A stretch of DNA of 64,000 nucleotides from Streptomyces sp. NBC_00353 (GTDB taxonomy: Bacteria > Actinomycetota > Actinomycetes > Streptomycetales > Streptomycetaceae), in the NCBI RefSeq assembly GCF_036108815.1, contig NZ_CP107985.1:7251501-7315500 (forward strand), read 5' to 3'. Within the stretch, counting starts at the first letter, position 1; the number at the start of each line of letters is the position of its first letter. Shown here one piece after another: positions 8,283 through 17,259 of this stretch. The notes under the pieces are model-generated. The model saw only the letters and a program-made list of their open reading frames with translations, did no database searches and was not told where the DNA came from. A program made the position numbers and the translations under genes.

Positions 8283-9349
8283 GGCAGATCCTCTTCGCGG
8301 GGGCCATCGGGCTCTTCCTGACCCTGGTCGGTACCCCGCTGCTGATCAAGCTCCTGGCCCGCAAGGGATATGGGCAGTTCATCCGTGATGACGGCCCGCG
8401 CAGCCACGGCAGCAAGAAGGGCACGCCCACCATGGGCGGCATCGCCTTCATCCTGGCCACGCTGATGGCGTACGTCCTGGCGAAGGTGATCACCGGCGAG
8501 CAGATGCGCTTCTCCGGTGTGCTGGTCCTGTTCCTGATGACCGGCATGGGTCTTGTCGGGTTCCTCGACGACTACATCAAGATCGTCAAGCAGCGTTCGC
8601 TCGGTCTGCGGGCCAAGGCGAAGATGGCCGGCCAGCTGATCGTCGGCATCGCCTTCGCGGTGCTGTCGCTCCAGTTCGCCGACGGCCGCGGCAACACCCC
8701 GGCCTCCACCAAGCTGTCGTTCGTCACGGACTTCGGCTGGTCGATCGGCCCGGTGCTGTTCGTGGTCTGGGCGCTGTTCATGATCCTCGCCATGTCCAAC
8801 GGCGTGAACCTGACGGACGGTCTGGACGGTCTGGCCACCGGTGCCTCCGTGATGGTCTTCGGCGCGTACACCTTCATCGGGCTGTGGCAGTTCCAGGAGT
8901 CCTGCGCCAACGCGGTCACCCTGACCAACCCCAACGCCTGCTTCGAGGTCCGCGACCCGCTCGACCTCGCGGTCGTCGCCTCCGCGTTGATGGGTGCCTG
9001 CTTCGGCTTCCTGTGGTGGAACACCTCGCCCGCCAAGATCTTCATGGGTGACACCGGTTCGCTGGCACTCGGCGGCGCGCTCGCGGGTCTCGCGATCTGC
9101 TCCCGCACCGAGTTCCTGATGGCCATCCTCGGCGGCCTCTTCGTGATGATCACCATGTCCGTGGTCATCCAGGTCGGCTCCTTCAAGATGACCGGCAAGC
9201 GGGTCTTCCGGATGGCACCGCTCCAGCACCACTTCGAACTCAAGGGCTGGTCCGAAGTCCTTGTCGTGGTCCGTTTCTGGATCATCCAGGGCATGTGCGT
9301 GATCGTCGGACTCGGTCTCTTCTACGCAGGGTGGGCAGCCGCCAAGTGA
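8279..9349 (+). CDS. mraY: Phospho-MurNAc-pentapeptide transferase MraY
   Basis: Integral membrane enzyme that moves phospho-MurNAc-pentapeptide to undecaprenyl phosphate, giving lipid I. The 356-residue product has about ten hydrophobic helices, the KKGTPTMGG loop (47-54), the Asp pair FLDDYIK (97-98), NLTDGLDGLA and the FMGDTGSLALGG loop, and a late MAPLQHHFELKG motif, all family markers with catalytic Asp and His residues present. Start ATG 8279 overlaps the murF stop; the stop overlaps the murD GTG. Confidence 0.97.
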   Translation: MRQILFAGAIGLFLTLVGTPLLIKLLARKGYGQFIRDDGPRSHGSKKGTPTMGGIAFILATLMAYVLAKVITGEQMRFSGVLVLFLMTGMGLVGFLDDYIKIVKQRSLGLRAKAKMAGQLIVGIAFAVLSLQFADGRGNTPASTKLSFVTDFGWSIGPVLFVVWALFMILAMSNGVNLTDGLDGLATGASVMVFGAYTFIGLWQFQESCANAVTLTNPNACFEVRDPLDLAVVASALMGACFGFLWWNTSPAKIFMGDTGSLALGGALAGLAICSRTEFLMAILGGLFVMITMSVVIQVGSFKMTGKRVFRMAPLQHHFELKGWSEVLVVVRFWIIQGMCVIVGLGLFYAGWAAAK

Positions 9350-10773
9350 GCAACCAGGACTGGCAGGGCAAGCACGTCACCGTCGCCGGGCTCGGTGTCA
9401 GCGGTATCCCCGCGGCCCGTGTCCTGCACGGCCTCGGCGCCGTCGTCACCGTGGTCAACGACGGGGACGACGAGCGTTCCCGCGCACAGGCCGCCGAGCT
9501 GGAGGCGCAGGGAATCACCGTGCGCCTCGGCGACGGGGCGACCCTGCCCGAGTCCACCGAGCTCATCGTCACCACCCCCGGCTGGAAGCCCGACAAGCCG
9601 CTCTTCGCAGCAGCCGCCGAGGCGGGCGTCCCGGTCTGGGGCGACGTCGAGCTCGCCTGGCGGCTGCGCGGCCACGACGGCAGGGAGCCGGCCCCCTGGC
9701 TCGCGGTCACCGGCACCAACGGCAAGACCACGACCGTCCGGATGCTCGCCTCGATCCTGGAGGCGGCCGGGCTGCGCACAGCGGCCGTCGGCAACATCGG
9801 GGTCTCCCTGCTGGACGCGGTGCTCGGCGACGAGACGTACGACGTACTCGCCGTCGAGCTCTCCAGCTACCAGCTGCACTGGGCGCCCTCGCTGCGCGCC
9901 CACTCCGCCGTCGTCCTCAACCTGGCGCCCGACCATCTCGACTGGCACGGCTCCATGGAGGCGTACGTCGCGGACAAGGGCCGGATCTACGAGGGAAACC
10001 GGATCGCCTGCGTCTACAACGCGGCCGACAAGGCCACCGAGGACCTGGTCCGGCAGGCGGACGTCGAGGAGGGCTGCCGCGCCATCGGCTTCACCCTCGG
10101 CACCCCTGGCCCGTCCCAGCTGGGCTTCGTCGACGGCATCCTCGTCGACCGGGCCTTCGTGACCAACCGGCAGAAGCAGGCCCAGGAGCTCGCCGAGGTC
10201 GGTGACGTCAACCCGCCCGCCCCGCACAACATCGCCAACGCCCTGGCGGCCGCGGCGCTGGCCCGCGCGTTCGGCGTCGAGCCCAGGGCGGTACGGGACG
10301 GGCTGCGGGCCTTCCGTCCCGACGCGCACCGCATCGAGCATGTCGCGGACGTCGCCGAAGTCGCTTACATCGACGACTCCAAGGCCACCAACACCCATGC
10401 TGCGGAGGCCTCCCTCGCGGCGTACGACCCGATCGTCTGGATCGCCGGCGGCCTCGCCAAGGGCGCCACCTTCGACGAGCTGGTGAGCGGGGCCGCGAAG
10501 CGGCTGCGCGGCGTCGTACTGATGGGCCGCGACCGGGCACTCATCCACGAAGCCCTCACGCGACACGCCCCCGAGGTCCCGGTCGTCGACCTCGACCGGA
10601 CCGACACTGGGGCGATGTCCGAGGCGGTCCGCGAGGCGGCACGGCTCGCCCGGCCGGGAGACACCGTACTGATGGCCCCGGCCTGCGCCTCCATGGACAT
10701 GTTCGCCAATTACAACAAGCGGGGCGAGGCATTCGCGGACGCGGTCCGCGCACTCGCCGACGAGAGCGCCTGA
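9346..10773 (+). CDS. murD: UDP-MurNAc-L-Ala D-glutamate ligase MurD
   Basis: Adds D-Glu to UDP-MurNAc-L-Ala. The 475-residue product begins VSNQDWQGKHVTVAGLGVSG, a Rossmann-like UMP-binding start, and has the ATP loop GTNGKTTT (123-130), the NLAPDHLDWH segment and the C-terminal YIDDSKATNTHA motif. Start GTG 9346 overlaps the mraY stop (GTGA). The frame is open further upstream inside mraY, but homology starts at this GTG. All ligase motifs are intact. Confidence 0.97.
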   Translation: MSNQDWQGKHVTVAGLGVSGIPAARVLHGLGAVVTVVNDGDDERSRAQAAELEAQGITVRLGDGATLPESTELIVTTPGWKPDKPLFAAAAEAGVPVWGDVELAWRLRGHDGREPAPWLAVTGTNGKTTTVRMLASILEAAGLRTAAVGNIGVSLLDAVLGDETYDVLAVELSSYQLHWAPSLRAHSAVVLNLAPDHLDWHGSMEAYVADKGRIYEGNRIACVYNAADKATEDLVRQADVEEGCRAIGFTLGTPGPSQLGFVDGILVDRAFVTNRQKQAQELAEVGDVNPPAPHNIANALAAAALARAFGVEPRAVRDGLRAFRPDAHRIEHVADVAEVAYIDDSKATNTHAAEASLAAYDPIVWIAGGLAKGATFDELVSGAAKRLRGVVLMGRDRALIHEALTRHAPEVPVVDLDRTDTGAMSEAVREAARLARPGDTVLMAPACASMDMFANYNKRGEAFADAVRALADESA

Positions 10774-10886
10774 CGGGCCCGGCCGCCGCGCCGTACTGTC
10801 CCGGAGAACCGGGTAGGGGCGGCTCCGCCGCGTGCCCCGGCCCTCGGCAGCAGCCCCGGGCACGAGCAGTGGAGGGGACAGCGACA

Positions 10887-12350
10887 ATGCCGGCCGACGA
10901 GAGCTCCGCCGCGCGCGGCACAGGCCGCTCACGGGCGACCGCGGCGATCAGCCGGGCGTTCGCCCCGCCCCTCCTGGTCTCCGCCCGCCCGGCAGGGCCC
11001 CCGGCGCCCGCCGGCCTCGCTCTGCGCGGCAGGCTGGCTGCGGGTGCCGGGCGGCGGCCCGCGGTGCCGCGCTCCAGGGGCCACGACGGCTCCGGCCCGC
11101 GCACCCCCCGCAGGAGCAGTGGTGTGCGGCGGATGTACGAGCAGGCACGCCGGGCCTGGGACCGCCCGCTGACCGCGTACTACCTGATCCTCGGCGCCGG
11201 CCTGCTGATCACCGTGCTCGGCCTGGTGATGGTCTACTCCGCCTCGATGATCAAGGCGCTGGAGCTGGACAAGCCCGGCACGTATTTCTTCCGTAAACAG
11301 TTCCTCGCCGCCGTCATCGGCTCCGCGCTGCTGGTGATCGCCTCCCGGATGCCCGTCAAGCTCCACCGGGCGCTCGCCTACCCGCTGCTCATGGGTACGG
11401 TCTTCCTGATGGTGCTGGTCCAGGTACCAGGGGTAGGGATGTCGGTCAATGGCAACCAGAACTGGCTCTATCTGGGCGGCCCCTTCCAGCTCCAGCCCAG
11501 CGAGTTCGGCAAGCTGGCCCTGATCCTCTGGAGCGCCGATCTGCTCGCCCGTAAACAGGACAGGCGGCTGCTGACACAGTGGAAGCACATGCTGGTGCCC
11601 CTCGTCCCGGTCGCCTTCATGCTCCTAGGGCTGATCATGCTCGGCGGTGACATGGGAACTGCGATCATTCTCACCGCGATCCTCTTCGGCCTGCTCTGGC
11701 TGGCCGGGGCGCCGACCCGGCTCTTCGCCGGGGTGCTCGCCGTCGCGGGAGTCCTTGCCTTCCTGCTGATCAAGACCAGTCCGAACCGGATGTCACGCCT
11801 CAGCTGCATGGGGGTCAGCGAACCCGGCCCCGACGGCTCGTGCTGGCAGGCCGTGCACGGCATCTATGCTCTGGCGTCCGGCGGATTGTTCGGATCCGGG
11901 CTGGGTGCGAGTGTGGAAAAATGGGGCCAACTGCCCGAACCTCACACCGACTTCATCTTCGCCATCACCGGGGAGGAACTGGGGTTGGCGGGGACGCTGT
12001 CGGTGCTCGCCCTCTTCGCGGCTCTAGGCTATGCGGGTATCCGCGTGGCCGGACGCACGGAGGACCCCTTCGTGAGGTACGCCGCGGGAGGTGTGACCAC
12101 CTGGATCACGGTCCAGGCCGTGATCAATATCGGTGCGGTGCTCGGCCTGCTGCCGATCGCCGGGGTCCCTCTCCCGCTGTTCTCCTACGGAGGATCGGCC
12201 CTGCTGCCGACCATGTTCGCTGTCGGGCTGCTGATCGCGTTCGCGCGAGAGGAACCCGCCGCGAAGGCGGCCCTGGCCATGCGGAGGCCCGGGGTGAGAT
12301 GGAAGACGATGAGACGGCGCGTCAAGAAGCGTCCGTCCGGAGAGCGGTGA
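10887..12350 (+). CDS. ftsW: SEDS peptidoglycan polymerase FtsW
   Basis: Polytopic SEDS-family glycosyltransferase that polymerises septal glycan from lipid II with FtsI. The 487-residue product has a cytoplasmic Arg/Ala/Pro-rich N-terminus of about 95 residues, longer than in most bacteria, then about ten membrane helices starting at YYLILGAGLLITVLGLVMVY. Family motifs include LQPSEFGKLALILW and the late GVPLPLFSYGGSALL. The ATG at 10887 is chosen because GGAGGGGACA precedes it; a GTG six codons upstream lies within that ribosome site. A 113-base spacer separates it from murD. Confidence 0.95.
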   Translation: MPADESSAARGTGRSRATAAISRAFAPPLLVSARPAGPPAPAGLALRGRLAAGAGRRPAVPRSRGHDGSGPRTPRRSSGVRRMYEQARRAWDRPLTAYYLILGAGLLITVLGLVMVYSASMIKALELDKPGTYFFRKQFLAAVIGSALLVIASRMPVKLHRALAYPLLMGTVFLMVLVQVPGVGMSVNGNQNWLYLGGPFQLQPSEFGKLALILWSADLLARKQDRRLLTQWKHMLVPLVPVAFMLLGLIMLGGDMGTAIILTAILFGLLWLAGAPTRLFAGVLAVAGVLAFLLIKTSPNRMSRLSCMGVSEPGPDGSCWQAVHGIYALASGGLFGSGLGASVEKWGQLPEPHTDFIFAITGEELGLAGTLSVLALFAALGYAGIRVAGRTEDPFVRYAAGGVTTWITVQAVINIGAVLGLLPIAGVPLPLFSYGGSALLPTMFAVGLLIAFAREEPAAKAALAMRRPGVRWKTMRRRVKKRPSGER

Positions 12351-12356
12351 ATTTCG

Positions 12357-13451
12357 GTGCATGTCGTACTCGCCGGTGGGGGGACCGCCGGCCACATCGA
12401 GCCCGCGCTTGCCCTCGCGGATGCCCTGCGCAGGCAGGACCCGAGCGTGGGAATCACTGCCCTGGGCACGGAGCGCGGACTCGAGACCAGGCTCGTACCC
12501 GAGCGGGGGTACGAACTGGCGCTGATCCCGGCCGTTCCGCTGCCGCGCAAGCCCACCCCTGAACTGATCACTGTCCCGGGGCGGCTGCGCGGCACCATCA
12601 AGGCCGCCGAGCAGATCCTGGAGCGCACCAAGGCGGACTGCGTCGTCGGCTTCGGCGGCTATGTCGCGCTGCCCGGCTACCTGGCCGCCAAGCGGGCCGG
12701 GGTGCCGATCGTCGTCCATGAGGCAAACGCCCGGCCGGGCCTGGCCAACAAGATCGGTTCCAGGTACGCACACGGGGTCGCCGTGTCCACCCCGGACAGC
12801 AAGCTGCGCGGTGCCCGCTACATCGGAATCCCGCTGCGCCGCACCATCGCCACCCTGGACCGGGCCCGGGTCCGCCCGGAGGCGCGCGACGCGTTCGGCC
12901 TCGACCCCAACCTGCCGACGCTGCTGGTCTCCGGCGGTTCGCAGGGCGCCCGCCATCTCAACGAGGTGATCCAGCGGGTCGCCCCGCTGCTGCAGCGCTC
13001 CGGGATCCAGATCCTGCACGTGGTCGGCCCGAAGAACGAACTGCCGCGCATCGACAACATGCCCGGGATGCCGCCCTACGTCCCGGTACCGTACGTGGAC
13101 CGGATGGATCTCGCGTACGCCGCGGCCGACATGATGCTCTGCCGCGCGGGCGCGATGACCGTCGCCGAACTCTCCGCCGTCGGGCTGCCCGCCGCCTACG
13201 TCCCGCTGCCGATCGGCAACGGCGAACAGCGGCTCAACGCCCAGCCGGTGGTCAACGCCGGCGGCGGTCTGCTGGTGGACGACGCGGCGCTCACCCCCGA
13301 GTGGGTGCAGAGCAATGTCCTCCCGGTGCTTGCGGATCCGCACCGTTTGTATGAAATGTCCCGCGCCGCCGCCGAGTTCGGCCGCAGGGATGCCGACGAC
13401 CTGCTCGTCGGCATGGTGTACGAGGCGATTGCCGCACGCCGCAACGCGTGA
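12357..13451 (+). CDS. murG: Lipid II synthase MurG
   Basis: Peripheral membrane glycosyltransferase that adds GlcNAc from UDP-GlcNAc to lipid I. The 364-residue product starts VHVVLAGGGTAGH, with the first glycine-rich loop at residues 7-13. Further GT28-type motifs are FGGYVALPG, VVHEANARPG, SGGSQGARHLNE and the acceptor/donor site CRAGAMTVAELSAVGLPA. GTG 12357 is six bases after ftsW. It completes the lipid II pathway begun by murE, murF, mraY and murD. Confidence 0.97.
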   Translation: MHVVLAGGGTAGHIEPALALADALRRQDPSVGITALGTERGLETRLVPERGYELALIPAVPLPRKPTPELITVPGRLRGTIKAAEQILERTKADCVVGFGGYVALPGYLAAKRAGVPIVVHEANARPGLANKIGSRYAHGVAVSTPDSKLRGARYIGIPLRRTIATLDRARVRPEARDAFGLDPNLPTLLVSGGSQGARHLNEVIQRVAPLLQRSGIQILHVVGPKNELPRIDNMPGMPPYVPVPYVDRMDLAYAAADMMLCRAGAMTVAELSAVGLPAAYVPLPIGNGEQRLNAQPVVNAGGGLLVDDAALTPEWVQSNVLPVLADPHRLYEMSRAAAEFGRRDADDLLVGMVYEAIAARRNA

Positions 13452-13501
13452 GGCGGGCGGGTCCGGGGGTGATGCCCCCGGACCCGGCATAAGGAGCGAG
13501 C

Positions 13502-14290
13502 GTGGCCGGACCGACGACCGCCCGGCGCGGTACAGGGCAGCAGCAGGACGAACCGGCCCGCCCACCGCGCCCCACCAGGCGCAGACTGCCCAGCCGCAGA
13601 CTGCTGACCGTGATCACCGTCGGCGTCCTGCTGCTCGTTTCCGGGTCCGTCTGGGCGCTCTACGGCTCGTCCTGGCTCCGGGCCGAACAGGTCACGATCA
13701 CCGGTGTCGACGTACTGACCCCGGCCGAGGTGGAGGCCGTCGCCGCGGTGCCGATCGGGGCCCCGATGGTTTCCGTGGACACGGATGCCATCGCGGACCG
13801 GTTGCGCCAGAAGTTGCCCCGTATCGACTCGGTGGATGTCGTACGGTCATGGCCGCACGGCATCGGACTTAAAGTGACCGAACGCAAACCGGTCCTGTTG
13901 ATGAAAAAGGACACAAAGTTCATTGAAGTGGACGTGAAAGGTGTCCGTTTCGCCACGGTGGACAGGGCGCCGAAGCGCGTACCGCTGCTCGAACTGACCC
14001 CCGATCAGTCGGCGAGTCTGCGCCGCTTCGGCAGCGGCCGGCTGGTGCGGGAAGCGGTCCGGGTAGCGGGCGAACTCCCCGTTGCAGTCGCCAAGGACAC
14101 CCGGGTCGTGCGGGTCACCTCGTACGATTCGATCTCCCTGGAGCTGACCGGTGACCGTACGGTGGTCTGGGGCAGCGGCGAAGAGGGGCCGGTGAAGGCA
14201 AGAGTCCTCACCGCTCTCATGAAAGCGGGTCCCAAAGCGGGACACTTCGACGTGAGTGCACCCACCGCTCCCGCGGTGTCGGGCAGTTGA
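13502..14290 (+). CDS. ftsQ: Cell division protein FtsQ
   Basis: Bitopic divisome protein linking early and late components. The 262-residue product has a basic Pro/Arg-rich cytoplasmic tail, a membrane helix at about 37-57 (LLTVITVGVLLLVSGSVWAL), then an extracytoplasmic POTRA domain (from VTITGVDVLTPAEV) and the FtsQ beta domain. GTG 13502 has a clear AAGGAG ribosome site. It is the last gene before the ftsZ control region, so ftsZ can be expressed both from read-through and from its own promoters. Confidence 0.93.
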   Translation: MAGPTTARRGTGQQQDEPARPPRPTRRRLPSRRLLTVITVGVLLLVSGSVWALYGSSWLRAEQVTITGVDVLTPAEVEAVAAVPIGAPMVSVDTDAIADRLRQKLPRIDSVDVVRSWPHGIGLKVTERKPVLLMKKDTKFIEVDVKGVRFATVDRAPKRVPLLELTPDQSASLRRFGSGRLVREAVRVAGELPVAVAKDTRVVRVTSYDSISLELTGDRTVVWGSGEEGPVKARVLTALMKAGPKAGHFDVSAPTAPAVSGS

Positions 14291-14380
14291 CGCGCATTTG
14301 GCCTGGCCAGCACCCTGGTTGGTCAGCGCTACGGGTGATCACATAGGGTGAAAAGAAAAACGGGAGGTTCGGCGTGTTCG

Positions 14381-14410
14381 TTGAACGTGCGCCACTTGTC
14401 GACTTAGTGT
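14381..14410 (+). promoter_or_regulatory. Candidate vegetative promoter of ftsZ
   Basis: TTGAAC at 14381-14386 matches the -35 consensus in most positions, and TAGTGT at 14405-14410 fits the streptomycete -10 TAgnnT, with an 18-base spacer. Transcription would start near 14417, leaving a leader of about 150 bases before the ftsZ GTG. Confidence 0.5.
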
Positions 14411-14446
14411 CCTGTTCGGAAGAGTCCAAGAAGCAGACACACTGGT

Positions 14447-14471
14447 AACCCTAAACTTCAACGTTAGGGTT
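14447..14471. repeat. Perfect inverted repeat upstream of ftsZ
   Basis: AACCCTAA (14447-14454) and TTAGGGTT (14464-14471) are exact inverted copies separated by nine bases. The element is AT-rich for this genome and sits about 95 bases before the ftsZ start. Without a T-run it is less like a terminator than an operator or an mRNA stem in the ftsZ leader. Confidence 0.6.
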
Positions 14472-14566
14472 TGGGTCGGCGTTCGGACCGTCCCAATCGG
14501 CATCAGTCGTCGCCGCGGGAGATCCGCGAAGCGACGACACGTAACTCGAGGCGAGAGGCCTTCGAC

Positions 14567-15778
14567 GTGGCAGCACCGCAGAACTACCTCGCAGTCATCA
14601 AGGTCATCGGTGTCGGCGGCGGTGGTGTCAATGCCATCAACCGAATGATCGAGGTCGGTCTCAAGGGCGTCGAGTTCATCGCGATCAACACTGATGCGCA
14701 AGCCCTGTTGATGAGCGACGCCGACGTCAAGCTCGACGTCGGCCGTGAACTCACCCGCGGCCTCGGCGCCGGGGCCAACCCGGCCGTCGGTCGTAAGGCG
14801 GCAGAGGACCACCGTGAGGAGATCGAGGAGGTCCTCAAGGGGGCCGACATGGTCTTCGTCACCGCCGGAGAAGGCGGCGGCACCGGCACCGGCGGCGCGC
14901 CCGTCGTCGCCAACATCGCTCGCTCGCTCGGCGCCCTCACGATCGGTGTGGTCACCCGCCCGTTCACCTTCGAGGGCCGGCGTCGCGCGAACCAGGCGGA
15001 GGACGGCATCGCCGAGCTCCGCGAAGAGGTCGACACCCTCATCGTCATTCCCAACGACCGACTGCTGTCCATCTCGGACCGTCAGGTCAGCGTGCTCGAC
15101 GCGTTCAAGTCGGCCGACCAGGTACTGCTCTCGGGTGTCCAGGGCATCACCGACCTCATCACCACCCCGGGTCTGATCAACCTCGACTTCGCCGACGTCA
15201 AGTCGGTCATGTCCGAGGCCGGATCGGCGCTCATGGGCATCGGCTCGGCCCGCGGTGACGACCGCGCGGTGGCCGCGGCCGAGATGGCGATCTCCTCGCC
15301 GCTCCTGGAGGCGTCCATCGACGGCGCCCGCGGTGTCCTGCTCTCCATCTCCGGCGGCAGCGACCTCGGTCTCTTCGAGATCAACGAGGCCGCCCAGCTG
15401 GTGAGTGAGGCGGCCCACCCGGAGGCGAACATCATCTTCGGTGCGGTCATCGACGACGCACTGGGCGACGAGGTGCGGGTCACCGTGATCGCTGCGGGCT
15501 TCGACGGCGGACAGCCGCCGGCGCGTCGCGAGAACGTCCTCGGTGCGGGCGCCGGCAAGCGCGAGGAGCAGGCTCCGCCGGTCCGGTCCGCCGAGCCGGT
15601 GCGCCAGTCCGGCGGGCTCGGTTCCGTGCCCGTGCGCGAGGAGGCCCCGGCCGAGTCCGTGCCGGTGGCGAACGAGACCTCGATGTCGCCGGTCTCCCAG
15701 CCGCACGTCCCGCCGGCCCGTCCCTCCTACCAGGACACCCAGGCCGAAGAGCTGGATGTTCCGGACTTCTTGAAGTGA
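14567..15778 (+). CDS. ftsZ: Tubulin-like division GTPase FtsZ
   Basis: Polymerises into the Z-ring, or in Streptomyces into ladders of rings in aerial hyphae. The 403-residue product starts VAAPQNYLAVIKVIGVGGGG, has the tubulin signature GGGTGTG (103-109), the T7 loop NLDFADVKSVM with its catalytic Asp, a variable Pro/Glu/Ala linker from about 325, and the conserved C-terminal peptide ending LDVPDFLK that binds partners such as SepF. The GTG at 14567 has a GAGGCGAGAGG ribosome site and matches where homology begins. Confidence 0.98.
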   Translation: MAAPQNYLAVIKVIGVGGGGVNAINRMIEVGLKGVEFIAINTDAQALLMSDADVKLDVGRELTRGLGAGANPAVGRKAAEDHREEIEEVLKGADMVFVTAGEGGGTGTGGAPVVANIARSLGALTIGVVTRPFTFEGRRRANQAEDGIAELREEVDTLIVIPNDRLLSISDRQVSVLDAFKSADQVLLSGVQGITDLITTPGLINLDFADVKSVMSEAGSALMGIGSARGDDRAVAAAEMAISSPLLEASIDGARGVLLSISGGSDLGLFEINEAAQLVSEAAHPEANIIFGAVIDDALGDEVRVTVIAAGFDGGQPPARRENVLGAGAGKREEQAPPVRSAEPVRQSGGLGSVPVREEAPAESVPVANETSMSPVSQPHVPPARPSYQDTQAEELDVPDFLK

Positions 15779-16533
15779 TAGGCCGGCACCACGCAGTGAC
15801 CGCAGTGTCCTCCGTGTCCTCGGGGGGTGGCGCTCACTTCGCCTTCACCGACAGGTGGGGTGGGGTGAGCGCCGCTCCGTACGGGGAGCTCAACCTCGGC
15901 GGCGCGGTCGGGGACGACTCCGCCGCCGTTCTCGCCAATCGCGAGCGCGCCGCCCGAGGCCTCGGTCTCGACCCGGCACGGGTCGTCTGGATGAACCAGG
16001 TGCACGGGCGGGACGTGGCGGTGGTCGACGGGCCCTGGCCGGACGGTTCCGAGATTCCCGCGGTGGACGCGGTGGTGACCGCGCGACGCGGACTCCCGCT
16101 CGCCGTGCTCACCGCCGACTGCACCCCCGTACTCCTCGCCGACCCGGTCGCCGGGATCGCGGCAGCGGCACACGCCGGCCGGCCCGGTCTGGTCGCCGGA
16201 GTCGTTCCCGCGGTGGTCGAGGCCATGGTGGCGCTCGGTGCGGAGCCCTCCCGGATCACCGCGCACACCGGCCCGGCCGTCTGCGGACGGTGTTACGAAG
16301 TCCCGGCGGCAATGCGGTCCGAGGTCGCCGAGGCGGTTCCCGGATCGTGGTCCGAGACCAGTTGGGGGACGCCGGCCGTGGATGTCACCGCCGGGGTCCA
16401 TGCCCAACTCGAAGCGCTAGGGGTGCGGGACCGGCACAAGTCGCCCGCCTGCACCCTGGAATCGGGCGACCACTTCTCGTACCGCCGCGACCGCACCACC
16501 GGGCGGCTCGCCGGATATGTCTGGTTGGACTGA
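15775..16533 (+). CDS. pgeF: PgeF/YfiH-type multicopper-oxidase-like (laccase-domain) protein
   Basis: The family (once called polyphenol oxidase, COG1496) includes E. coli PgeF, which removes misincorporated amino acids from peptidoglycan precursors. The 252-residue product has the conserved NQVHGRDV, TADCTPVLL and AAHAG motifs with the His, Cys and His that form the metal/catalytic site. The usual HAGWRG reads HAGRPG here, so the Trp is missing. The GTG at 15775 overlaps the ftsZ stop; a second GTG at 15796 is possible. A wall-editing role fits its place beside ftsZ, but activity is inferred. Confidence 0.82.
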   Translation: MIGRHHAVTAVSSVSSGGGAHFAFTDRWGGVSAAPYGELNLGGAVGDDSAAVLANRERAARGLGLDPARVVWMNQVHGRDVAVVDGPWPDGSEIPAVDAVVTARRGLPLAVLTADCTPVLLADPVAGIAAAAHAGRPGLVAGVVPAVVEAMVALGAEPSRITAHTGPAVCGRCYEVPAAMRSEVAEAVPGSWSETSWGTPAVDVTAGVHAQLEALGVRDRHKSPACTLESGDHFSYRRDRTTGRLAGYVWLD

Positions 16534-16539
16534 TAGGGC

Positions 16540-17259
16540 ATGACGGACCGTAGAACTCAACTCGCCGCAAATCTGGCACAGGTGGAGCAACGTATTGCTT
16601 CCGCCTGTGCCGCCGCCGGTCGCAAAAGGGAAGAAGTGACCCTCGTCGTGGTCACGAAGACCTATCCGGCGAGCGATGTGCGGATCCTGCATGAACTCGG
16701 TGTGCGTCATGTCGCGGAGAATCGTGACCAGGACGCGGCACCCAAGGCAGCCGCTTGTGCGGATCTGTCGCTCACATGGCACTTTGTCGGACAACTGCAG
16801 ACGAACAAGGTTCGTTCTGTGGCGAGTTATGCCGATGTAGTGCAGTCGGTCGACCGGACCAAGTTGGTCACGGCCCTCTCGGCCGCCGCCGTGCGCGGCG
16901 GGCGTGAACTCGGGTGTCTCATCCAGGTCGCCCTCGACGCGGAGAGCGGTGAGCGCGGTGACCGGGGCGGCGTCGCGCCGGACAGGATCGAGGAGTTGGC
17001 CGACGCGGTGGCCGCCGCTCCGGGGCTCCGGCTCGACGGTCTGATGACCGTGGCCCCGCTCGCCGGAACGTACGCCGGGCGGCAACGCGCGGCATTCGAC
17101 CGGCTGATGGAATTCTCATCCCGCCTGCGCGGGAACCATCCGGCTGCGAACATGGTCTCTGCAGGGATGAGCGCGGACCTCGAGGAAGCGGTTGCGGCCG
17201 GAGCGACACATGTGCGCGTCGGTACTGCGGTACTCGGAGTCCGACCCGGGCTCGGGTAA
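16540..17259 (+). CDS. PLP-binding protein YggS (PLPBP family)
   Basis: Cytosolic fold-type III pyridoxal-phosphate protein involved in PLP homeostasis; no catalytic activity is established for the family. The 239-residue product has VTKTYPASD with the PLP lysine, HFVGQLQTNK and the phosphate-binding SAGMSADLEEAV region, then THVRVGTAVLG. The normally conserved GENRVQE motif reads AENRDQD here, a visible departure. It is encoded six bases after pgeF, in the usual yfiH-yggS-sepF-yggT-divIVA order of Gram-positive bacteria. Confidence 0.9.
   Translation: MTDRRTQLAANLAQVEQRIASACAAAGRKREEVTLVVVTKTYPASDVRILHELGVRHVAENRDQDAAPKAAACADLSLTWHFVGQLQTNKVRSVASYADVVQSVDRTKLVTALSAAAVRGGRELGCLIQVALDAESGERGDRGGVAPDRIEELADAVAAAPGLRLDGLMTVAPLAGTYAGRQRAAFDRLMEFSSRLRGNHPAANMVSAGMSADLEEAVAAGATHVRVGTAVLGVRPGLG

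Larger units (their letters stand above)
14291..14566 (+). promoter_or_regulatory. ftsZ promoter region
   Basis: A 276-base, comparatively AT-rich spacer. In S. coelicolor ftsZ is known to have several promoters, one switched on in sporulating hyphae. Here TTGAAC (14381-14386), 18 bases and TAGTGT (14405-14410) make a reasonable vegetative-type promoter. A perfect 8-base inverted repeat AACCCTAA/TTAGGGTT with a 9-base spacer lies at 14447-14471. A GACAC (14436-14440), the short WhiA core motif, lies just upstream of it; such a short match is weak by itself. Which element is the developmental promoter cannot be told from sequence alone. Confidence 0.6.
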
